This document shows positions 1 to 4,573 of a stretch of DNA of 6,146 nt, piece after piece (the first letter of the stretch is position 1; each line of letters begins with the position of its first letter). The translations under genes and the position numbers were made by a program. Below the pieces are notes generated by a model that was not told the DNA's origin, made no database searches, and saw only the letters and a list, made by a program, of their open reading frames with translations. Source of the DNA: Lachnoclostridium phytofermentans (GTDB taxonomy: Bacteria; Bacillota; Clostridia; Lachnospirales; Lachnospiraceae); assembly GCA_003526525.1 (NCBI GenBank), contig DPVV01000293.1, positions 1 to 6,146 of the forward strand. The letters are read 5' to 3'.

Positions 1-20
1 TGAAAAATCTAGATTTTTCA
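1..20. repeat. Perfect 20-bp palindrome at the window edge
   Basis: TGAAAAATCTAGATTTTTCA equals its own reverse complement. As RNA it could fold into an 8-bp AU-rich stem with a CUAG loop. It begins 17 nt downstream of the stop codon of the minus-strand sensor-like gene, so it could be the stem of that gene's terminator, but any T-tract would lie outside the window. A dyad binding site for a dimeric regulator is an alternative. The symmetry is seen directly; the function is unknown. Confidence 0.45.
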
Positions 21-37
21 CATTATCTACCTTGTTT

Positions 38-1240
38 TTACTTTTCTTTCGAAATCAAAAGAACAAGCATCCCCTGCTCAAAGATACCTTCTTCCTTCAC
101 CTGATACCGAACTCCTCCAAGATAAAGTTGATATTGAAACAGATAAGTACGATCAAACTGGCGACAGATATAACGATAATGTTCCTCAAAATTAAACCCT
201 ATCTTACTTGATAATTCCTTAAGACTCATATGTTTACGATGCAGAGCACTTTGATTTTCAAAAAAGCAGGAAAAATGATGATTCGATCGAATCTTTCCAG
301 TTAATAAATCTACGATGAATACTTCTTGATTATTATCGTAAAGTACCGATAGCTCTTGATATAAAACCGAAGCAAGTTGTTTTCTCTTCTTTTCTCTTCT
401 ATGACGAAAAACAAAATATAGGACTGTCACGATAAAAGTCAGTCCCATAATGATAGAAGAAGTCCATAAAGCTACTCCTTCCTTCATACCATGAATAGGT
501 CTTAGATATCGGATTTCTGCAGTTGCTATCTGCTCTATCTTTCTGTAATTATCATAAAAAGGTAGAAACATTTTCATAAATCTTAATAATACTTCCTGTT
601 GGTTTGATATTACAATATACTCTTGTAATGGAAATACCACATCAGAAACTAGATACAGTTCTTTTTCCTCTTGTAGATACGATTCATAGGTACTATATTT
701 TATCAACATACCTTCTATCTCGCCTTCCAAAACAGCATGGTATAAATCTGTAGCTGTATTAAAAAGTATAGTGTGTTCATCTAATATAGTATCTTTGATA
801 TAACTACTCAGGTACTCCTCTACTCCCCAGTAAGCGTATGGTACCTCTTCCGCAGTCATGTCTTTCTTCGTTGCGACTAAAACTAAACTTTCTTCCTTAC
901 TAGATAATATAGAAGTTGCACAATCTTTTACTAGTGGATGCCCAAATACGATCGAAAGATTATCTTCCTCCATTTCTGCAACAATGCTATTTAACTCCTC
1001 TTGTTTTACTGGTTGCAGAGGTAAGTTTATTTTATCGATAAGCAGGGATACCATCTCTTGATAGTACCCCTGTTGTTTTACTGTCGTAGCTTGTATCTCA
1101 TCTACTCCAACTATAATATAATAAAGCGGCTGTTTTGTATCTCTTAGCTCCGATATAATATCTTGATTGTCCTCAATAAAATTTCTAAGACTAGTAATTT
1201 TATCAATCTTTTCTTCTTGACTAGGTTGGTCATACTTCAT
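38..1240 (-). CDS. Membrane-anchored solute-binding-domain/PAS-like protein, sensor without an output domain
   Basis: This 400-aa protein is probably a sensor or a remnant of one. Residues about 40-245 resemble bacterial extracellular solute-binding domains of family 3. The second lobe is the clearest part (AYWGVEEYLSSYIKDTIL at 136-153, then FPLQEYIVIS at 203-212 and FLPFYDNYRKIEQ at 225-237). One transmembrane helix follows at about 254-278, then a basic stop-transfer patch, RHRREKKRK (279-287). Residues about 300-400 look like a PAS domain (FIVDLLTGKIRSN at 308-320), and the protein ends there. Related clostridial proteins, as I recall them, carry a signal peptide and a GGDEF, EAL or kinase output domain; both are missing here. 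The start is well supported by GGAGGAG 8 nt upstream. The in-frame stop TAA lies 10 codons upstream of the ATG, so no signal peptide can be added in this frame. The basic patch predicts N-out, C-in topology, which is unusual without a signal sequence. The gene lies 124 nt downstream of tyrS on the same strand. The coding call is firm; domain names are from pattern recognition. Confidence 0.85.
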   Translation of the reverse strand: MKYDQPSQEEKIDKITSLRNFIEDNQDIISELRDTKQPLYYIIVGVDEIQATTVKQQGYYQEMVSLLIDKINLPLQPVKQEELNSIVAEMEEDNLSIVFGHPLVKDCATSILSSKEESLVLVATKKDMTAEEVPYAYWGVEEYLSSYIKDTILDEHTILFNTATDLYHAVLEGEIEGMLIKYSTYESYLQEEKELYLVSDVVFPLQEYIVISNQQEVLLRFMKMFLPFYDNYRKIEQIATAEIRYLRPIHGMKEGVALWTSSIIMGLTFIVTVLYFVFRHRREKKRKQLASVLYQELSVLYDNNQEVFIVDLLTGKIRSNHHFSCFFENQSALHRKHMSLKELSSKIGFNFEEHYRYICRQFDRTYLFQYQLYLGGVRYQVKEEGIFEQGMLVLLISKEK

Positions 1241-1248
1241 TCGGCCAA

Positions 1249-1255
1249 CTCCTCC
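1249..1255 (-). promoter_or_regulatory. Ribosome binding site of the sensor-like gene
   Basis: The minus strand reads GGAGGAG, 8 nt before the ATG at 1240. This near-ideal Shine-Dalgarno fixes the start and argues that the gene is still translated, despite the missing signal peptide. Confidence 0.8.
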
Positions 1256-1329
1256 GATTATAAAATTTTCTTATATGCTTTTTATGATTTTACTTATATA
1301 CATGCGTTTTTATAAAACATATCAATTAT

Positions 1330-1358
1330 ATAATACTATACTAGATACATATCGGCAA
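1330..1358 (-). promoter_or_regulatory. Candidate SigA promoter of the sensor-like gene
   Basis: The minus strand carries TTGCCG (1353-1358), a 17-bp spacer and TATTAT (1330-1335). This is a plausible but imperfect -35/-10 pair located just after the tyrS stop codon. A better -10, TATAAT, overlaps at 1325-1330 but would need a 22-bp spacer. The whole 1241-1364 gap is very AT-rich, so chance matches are likely. No intrinsic terminator for tyrS is visible in this gap, so read-through from tyrS is an alternative source of transcript. Confidence 0.35.
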
Positions 1359-1364
1359 CATTTC

Positions 1365-2573
1365 TTAAAATACTAATCGTACAAATTTCTTCTTTCCAAT
1401 TTTTAAAACATTTTCTTGTTCTGTTAAGATACAGTCAATGTCCATTACCTTTTCTCTATTTAGCTGTACTCCACCTTGCTTAATCAACCTACGGAATTCA
1501 CTTGCAGAAGAAACAAGTCCTTCGTTAGCTAATACCCCCGCAACTGAAGCTAAACTATCTTGCTCTTTTTCAAGTTTTATCACAGGCATATCCTCTGGGA
1601 TCTCACCTTCTTTAAATACTTGTTCGAAGTATTCCTCTCCAGTCTTAACTCCCTCTTCTCCATGGTAAAGCTTTGTAATAATTCGAGCTAAGATAAGCTT
1701 AATATCTCTTGGATTTTTTCCCTGTTCCATCTCGCTACGTAATTTTTCGATATCATCAGGATGCTCATCTGTCACAAGTTCAAAGTAACGGAATATCAAC
1801 TCATCTGGAACCTCCATCACTTTCTTAAACATAACCTGAGGAGATTCGCTTACACCAATATAGTTACCAAGACTCTTACTCATCTTTTCTATACCGTCAA
1901 GCCCTTCAAGGATTGGCATAAACATAGCAATCTGCTGAGACATTCCAACTGATTTTTGTAAGGTTCTACCCATTAAAATATTAAATGTTTGATCTGTTCC
2001 ACCTAATTCAATGTCTGCTTTTATTTCAACAGAGTCATAGCCTTGCATTAAAGGATAGAAAAATTCATGCAGACCGATTGCTTCCTGATTTTTGTAACGA
2101 TTCTGGAAGTCATCACGCTCTAATAATCTTGCCACCGTAGTACTGGAAGCTAATGCTATTACTTGTTCAAAGTTAAGTTTTGATAACCACTCGCTATTAA
2201 AACGAACCTCAGTTTTTTCTGTGTCTAAAACTTTAAATATCTGCTCCATGTAAGTAGCTGCATTCTCTTTTACCTGTTCATCGGAAAGAGGTTTTCTTGT
2301 CTTCGATTTTCCTGTAGGATCACCAATACGACCAGTAAAATCTCCGATAATAATAATTGCTCTATGCCCCAAGTCTTGCATCTGCTTGATTTTACGAAGA
2401 ACAACGGTATGCCCTAGATGAATATCAGGTGCTGAAGGATCAAGTCCAAGCTTGATTGTTAGGGGTTTATTCTGTTCCACAGAAACCTTAAGCTTTTCTC
2501 TTAACTCCTCCTCGCGCATCATATCTAATACGCCTTTTTTAATAATTTTCATTTGTTCGTCCACACAAATCAT
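1365..2573 (-). CDS. tyrS: Tyrosyl-tRNA synthetase, TyrZ-like class Ic type
   Basis: This cytosolic enzyme (402 aa) activates tyrosine with ATP and transfers it to tRNA-Tyr. The Rossmann-fold HIGH motif is HLGH (52-55) within KLGLDPSAPDIHLGH, and the second ATP-binding loop is KMSKS (230-234). Other family signatures are GDFTGRIGDPTGKS (77-90), the tyrosine pocket YPLMQGYDS (173-181, with Y173, Q177 and D180) and GGTDQTFN (191-198). A C-terminal S4-type RNA-binding domain occupies about 340-402 (SSASEFRRLIKQGGVQLNREK). The length is normal and nothing essential is missing. The sequence resembles Bacillus subtilis TyrZ more than its TyrS paralogue. The ATG at 2573 is chosen because AAGGAG lies 9 nt upstream; Met-8 would be an alternative start. 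Expression is controlled by the T-box leader immediately upstream, whose UAC specifier matches tyrosine. Identification is secure. Confidence 0.98.
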   Translation of the reverse strand: MICVDEQMKIIKKGVLDMMREEELREKLKVSVEQNKPLTIKLGLDPSAPDIHLGHTVVLRKIKQMQDLGHRAIIIIGDFTGRIGDPTGKSKTRKPLSDEQVKENAATYMEQIFKVLDTEKTEVRFNSEWLSKLNFEQVIALASSTTVARLLERDDFQNRYKNQEAIGLHEFFYPLMQGYDSVEIKADIELGGTDQTFNILMGRTLQKSVGMSQQIAMFMPILEGLDGIEKMSKSLGNYIGVSESPQVMFKKVMEVPDELIFRYFELVTDEHPDDIEKLRSEMEQGKNPRDIKLILARIITKLYHGEEGVKTGEEYFEQVFKEGEIPEDMPVIKLEKEQDSLASVAGVLANEGLVSSASEFRRLIKQGGVQLNREKVMDIDCILTEQENVLKIGKKKFVRLVF

Positions 2574-2582
2574 GTCATTTCT

Positions 2583-2588
2583 CTCCTT
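2583..2588 (-). promoter_or_regulatory. Ribosome binding site of tyrS
   Basis: AAGGAG on the minus strand lies 9 nt before the ATG at 2573. A nearer ATG, within AAATGAC, runs into TGA after one more codon, so 2573 is the start this site serves. The site is 120 nt downstream of the T-box terminator run, so the control visible here is transcriptional rather than by hiding the ribosome binding site. Confidence 0.75.
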
Positions 2589-2707
2589 TTCTTCACTATC
2601 CTATCAAGTTTTTATCGCTATGAAGATCAAAGACCGTTTTTTCAAGTCATGAGCATTCCTAGTGGAGCGTTTTATACGGTTTAGGTACTTTATTCCTCCC
2701 TAAACGC

Positions 2708-2744
2708 AAAAAAAACCGCCCTCTGAATTACATTCAGAGGGCGG
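2708..2744 (-). terminator. Rho-independent terminator of the tyrS T-box leader
   Basis: On the minus strand the stem CCGCCCTCTGAAT (2744-2732) pairs perfectly over 13 bp with ATTCAGAGGGCGG (2728-2716) around a GTA loop. Eight T residues follow (2715-2708). The 5' arm overlaps the CGC and CCUC segments that close the antiterminator, so the two structures exclude each other. This is the off state when tRNA-Tyr is charged. Confidence 0.97.
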
Positions 2745-2990
2745 GATATTATCACGCGTTACCACCTCAAATTTATTAACTGTTCGCACAGCTAACCTCT
2801 TCGAGTACTCATCTTTACTGATGGTTATACTCTAGCACGATAACGGGTGCAGGATACCGTCAACAGCCTACTTAAACTATTATAGTCGTTCGGTGTGAAG
2901 CTCAAAGATGTATTCAAAATCAGCTTTCTTGCGCCTCTCATCAGCCGGCAACTTTCTGTTAGATTACAATGATTTTTACTCTTTCTTATC
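2708..2990 (-). promoter_or_regulatory. T-box riboswitch, tyrosine-specific, controlling tyrS
   Basis: This leader senses uncharged tRNA-Tyr and then lets transcription continue into tyrS. Read along the minus strand, stem I starts with AGUA (2980-2977), continues through AGAAAG (2957-2952) and the AG-bulge region UGAUGAG (2943-2937), and reaches the specifier loop GAAUACAUC, where UAC (2912-2910) is the tyrosine codon. It ends with GAGCUUC (2903-2897). Stem II follows, with a GAA/AGUA loop-E-like pair (2891-2889 and 2872-2869). The IIA/B pseudoknot is ACGG (2860-2857) with CCGU (2846-2843), plus GCAC (2850-2847) with GUGC (2838-2835). A stem with a GCGA loop lies at 2795-2776. The antiterminator has GAGG (2768-2765), the bulge UGGUAAC (2764-2758), and GCG (2757-2755) pairing CGC (2743-2741), closed by CCUC (2740-2737). 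UGGU complements the ACCA end of tRNA-Tyr. All class landmarks are present, so the call is secure. Confidence 0.97.
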
Positions 2991-3021
2991 ATAGCCTATG
3001 ATTTATTTACTTGACTTTATG

Positions 3022-3050
3022 ATTATAACAAACGTAATCCTAGCTGTCAA
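3022..3050 (-). promoter_or_regulatory. Consensus SigA promoter of the tyrS leader
   Basis: The minus strand has TTGACA (3050-3045), exactly 17 bp of spacer, then TATAAT (3027-3022), a full match to the sigma-70/SigA consensus. Transcription should begin near 3015, about 25 nt before stem I of the T-box. The -35 lies only 17 nt past the stop codon of the YitT-family gene, and no terminator separates them, so some YitT-gene transcripts may also enter the T-box. Confidence 0.92.
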
Positions 3051-3067
3051 CCCCATACTATACCTTT

Positions 3068-3934
3068 TTATGACTCTGTTTTTTTCATTAAATACTTCTT
3101 TCCTTCACTAAAACCTTTGCCCCTTACTTCACTGACACGACTAATAACAACAAAGGCATCCTCATCTATTTGATGAATCAATTTTTCCACTCTATAAAGT
3201 TCCCTATTGGAAACTACACTAAGTAAAATGTCAGTCTCTTTTTCTAAATAACCTGTTTGCCCATGGAAAAGAGTAACACCTCTGTCAATTTCAGATATGA
3301 TTGCTTCTTTTATAAGATCTACTTTACTACTTACTACTTTTAATTGCATCTTATTCGTACCAAACATAAGAAGCTTATCCAAAACAATGGTGTAGGTTAA
3401 TACTAGAACAATACCATATAGAATCTTTTCTTTTTCTCCAAAAACAGCCTGTAGTGCAAGAATAATACAATCTGCAATATATAAAGTTATGGATACAGGT
3501 ATATGAAAATACTTGTTAAGTATCAGTGGTGGTATATCCATACCCCCTGTGCTTGCACCCATCCTAATAACAAGTGCAATTGCTGTTCCAATACAGAGTC
3601 CACCAAAGAGAGTGCATAAAAAGATATCATTTGTTACTGTAAACTCTCCAGCTATATTTTGTAGAAAACCAAGCGCAAATGGAAAACAGAATGTACTCAC
3701 TAATGTAGTCAATGCAAAACTTTTCCCCAAGATAAACAAACCTAACAAAAACATAATAAGATTAAAGCCAAATACAAAATAGGATACCGGCAAACCGGAA
3801 AAATAATTCACACTCAAAGCTATTCCTGTCGTACCTCCAGTAATTAATCCGGAAGGTAGAATAAAAAATACTACACCTGCTGCGTAAAGAAAATTACCAA
3901 ATACGATAATTAACAAATTACGTAATAGTTTCAC
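3068..3934 (-). CDS. YitT-family membrane protein (YitT/DUF161 plus C-terminal DUF2179)
   Basis: This predicted integral membrane protein has no established biochemical role that I can assert; the family is widespread in Firmicutes. With the GTG start at 3934 it has 288 aa, close to the usual length. Hydrophobic segments lie at about 4-27, 50-69, 73-95, 104-124, 145-165 and 171-191. Family hallmarks are the N-terminal FILPSGLITGGTTGIAL (24-40) and the conserved MGASTGGMDI (125-134). The soluble C-terminal domain (about 196-275) contains RGVTLFHGQTGYLEKET (218-234), a typical DUF2179 region, and ends in a basic tail. The start was chosen because GGAGG lies 10 nt upstream and residue 1 then sits just before the first membrane helix. 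The frame stays open to a TTG at 4039, but that extension (35 aa) has no good ribosome binding site and is not family-like. The gene lies upstream of the tyrS promoter on the same strand; a functional link is not evident. Confidence 0.92.
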   Translation of the reverse strand: MKLLRNLLIIVFGNFLYAAGVVFFILPSGLITGGTTGIALSVNYFSGLPVSYFVFGFNLIMFLLGLFILGKSFALTTLVSTFCFPFALGFLQNIAGEFTVTNDIFLCTLFGGLCIGTAIALVIRMGASTGGMDIPPLILNKYFHIPVSITLYIADCIILALQAVFGEKEKILYGIVLVLTYTIVLDKLLMFGTNKMQLKVVSSKVDLIKEAIISEIDRGVTLFHGQTGYLEKETDILLSVVSNRELYRVEKLIHQIDEDAFVVISRVSEVRGKGFSEGKKYLMKKTES

Positions 3935-3944
3935 TCTTTCATAA

Positions 3945-3949
3945 CCTCC
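3945..3949 (-). promoter_or_regulatory. Ribosome binding site that sets the YitT-family start
   Basis: GGAGG on the minus strand lies 10 nt before GTG at 3934. An ATG lies only 2 nt after it, but that frame reads ATGAAAGAGTGA and stops, overlapping the GTG. The site therefore supports the GTG start over the far-upstream TTG at 4039. Confidence 0.65.
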
Positions 3950-4042
3950 ATTTCTGTACACGCTTACTGCGCGACTGAAGTTTGCGCCAAGGATAACTCT
4001 GACACAAAAACTTTTGCTTGAATTAACTTTGTGTTTCAACCT

Positions 4043-4070
4043 ATCATCTATAGCAATACCGCATTGGCAA
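4043..4070 (-). promoter_or_regulatory. Weak candidate promoter of the YitT-family gene
   Basis: The minus strand has TTGCCA (4070-4065), a 16-bp spacer and GATGAT (4048-4043). The -35 is good and the -10 is weak. It lies downstream of the 4129-4163 terminator and so would give the YitT-family gene its own transcript with a leader of roughly 100 nt. A second option is TTGAAC just after the terminator, with CATTAT 18 bp later. Neither is strong. Confidence 0.25.
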
Positions 4071-4128
4071 ACAAATTTGATACTGCAATAGAAAAAGCGT
4101 ATAATGCTTTCTTAACGCTTAACCGTTC

Positions 4129-4163
4129 AAAAAAACGTCTGTTAGATTTTCCCTAACAGACGT
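4129..4163 (-). terminator. Intrinsic terminator on the minus strand with no gene in front of it
   Basis: The minus strand reads ACGTCTGTTAG (4163-4153), a 7-nt loop, CTAACAGACGT (4145-4135), then an unbroken T-run to 4129. The 11-bp stem is perfect. The opposite orientation has no T-tract, so the terminator acts leftward only. The nearest gene upstream in that direction is the carboxypeptidase, which is on the other strand. It therefore ends a short unannotated transcript or attenuates the YitT-family leader, whose coding start is 194 nt further on. Confidence 0.85.
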
Positions 4164-4296
4164 GAATCAAGGCAACTGCCTAATACATCTTATAGATTTC
4201 ATTCAATTTTATAAATTATTTATACCACAGCCTGATTGAAACATCAATACCATTCCTCTATGATTTCACCAAAAATAATAGCTATTCTACATTTCC

Positions 4297-4307
4297 TATG
4301 ATATAAT
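4297..4307 (+). promoter_or_regulatory. Extended -10 promoter candidate for the carboxypeptidase gene
   Basis: TATGATATAAT contains a perfect TATAAT (4302-4307) preceded by TATG, the TRTGn extension used by SigA of Gram-positive bacteria. No good -35 is present, which is acceptable for extended -10 promoters. Use of this site would give a leader of about 260 nt. A nearer alternative is TTGATT (4403-4408), 17 bp, then CATACT (4426-4431), with a leader of about 135 nt. Confidence 0.4.
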
Positions 4308-4446
4308 TTTTTTGGATAATTTATACTGTAGAGCAAAGGTTGTTTTTATGGAATAATAGTTTCCAGTAAATTTATTTGCACTAAATAAACGTAAGTTGAT
4401 AGTTGATTTATCCAGGTGAAAAAATCATACTTATAGTTTTAAGAAT

Positions 4447-4486
4447 GTGAAAGAAAACGAGAACGAAAGAATTTTCAATCTTTCAC
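4447..4486 (+). repeat. Inverted repeat in the carboxypeptidase leader
   Basis: GTGAAAGA (4447-4454) is complementary to TCTTTCAC (4479-4486) around a purine-rich 24-nt loop. It is followed by a second hairpin at 4494-4520. No T-tract follows, so it is not an intrinsic terminator. It could be a leader structure or an operator, or it could be chance. Confidence 0.3.
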
Positions 4487-4493
4487 TTAGCAA

Positions 4494-4520
4494 GTTTGTG
4501 TTCGCGCTGCTTCCACAAAC
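4494..4520 (+). repeat. Second inverted repeat in the carboxypeptidase leader
   Basis: GTTTGTG (4494-4500) pairs with CACAAAC (4514-4520) around a 13-nt loop of unusually high GC for this gap (TTCGCGCTGCTTC). It sits 53 nt before the coding start. No known riboswitch class is recognised. Confidence 0.3.
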
Positions 4521-4563
4521 CTGAAGATTATCTTGCAAGCAAGACAATAAGTAGCGCAGAAAT

Positions 4564-4567
4564 GAGG
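4564..4567 (+). promoter_or_regulatory. Ribosome binding site that sets the carboxypeptidase start
   Basis: GAGG lies 6 nt before ATG at 4574. It overlaps an in-frame ATG at 4562, which therefore has no site of its own, and it is far downstream of the TTG at 4496. It supports 4574 as the start. Confidence 0.65.
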
Positions 4568-4573
4568 TTATAT

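Larger units (their letters stand above)
3935..4573. other. Divergent intergenic region between the YitT-family and carboxypeptidase genes
   Basis: This 639-nt AT-rich stretch separates the two divergently transcribed genes and contains no gene I can support. From left to right it holds the YitT-gene leader and a weak minus-strand promoter candidate (4043-4070), then a strong minus-strand terminator with no gene in front of it (4129-4163). The next stretch, about 4164-4296, may be the body of a short transcript. An extended -10 promoter for the plus strand follows (4297-4307), then inverted repeats in the carboxypeptidase leader. A 41-codon plus-strand frame (4031-4156, GTG start) has no ribosome binding site and resembles nothing I recognise. 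Confidence 0.7.

Noticed and set aside
858..1061. Plus-strand open frame of 67 codons
   Set aside because: It lies entirely antisense to the sensor-like gene, with no ribosome binding site or recognisable product.
1438..1952. Two plus-strand open frames (1438-1668 and 1761-1952)
   Set aside because: Both are antisense to tyrS, whose conserved motifs cover the same DNA.
2452..2652. Plus-strand open frame of 66 codons
   Set aside because: It is antisense to the start of tyrS and to its ribosome binding site, with low-complexity composition and no family signature.
3513..3782. Plus-strand open frame of 89 codons
   Set aside because: It is antisense to the membrane-spanning part of the YitT-family gene and looks like its mirror composition.
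3935..4039. 35-codon N-terminal extension of the YitT-family protein from TTG at 4039
   Set aside because: The TTG has no properly spaced ribosome binding site and the extra residues do not look like the family. GTG at 3934 has GGAGG upstream and gives the normal length.
4209..4244. 11-codon minus-strand frame with an upstream AGAGGA
   Set aside because: It is too short to call as a gene from sequence alone. It is kept only as part of the orphan-transcript finding.
4371..4389. AT-only inverted repeat TTTATTT/AAATAAA
   Set aside because: In sequence this AT-rich such short repeats are expected by chance. There is no T-tract and no conserved context.
4496..4573. 26-codon N-terminal extension of the carboxypeptidase from TTG at 4496
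   Set aside because: The start has no ribosome binding site, and the extension overlaps a leader hairpin. ATG at 4574 has GAGG at 6 nt and yields 501 aa, matching the family.
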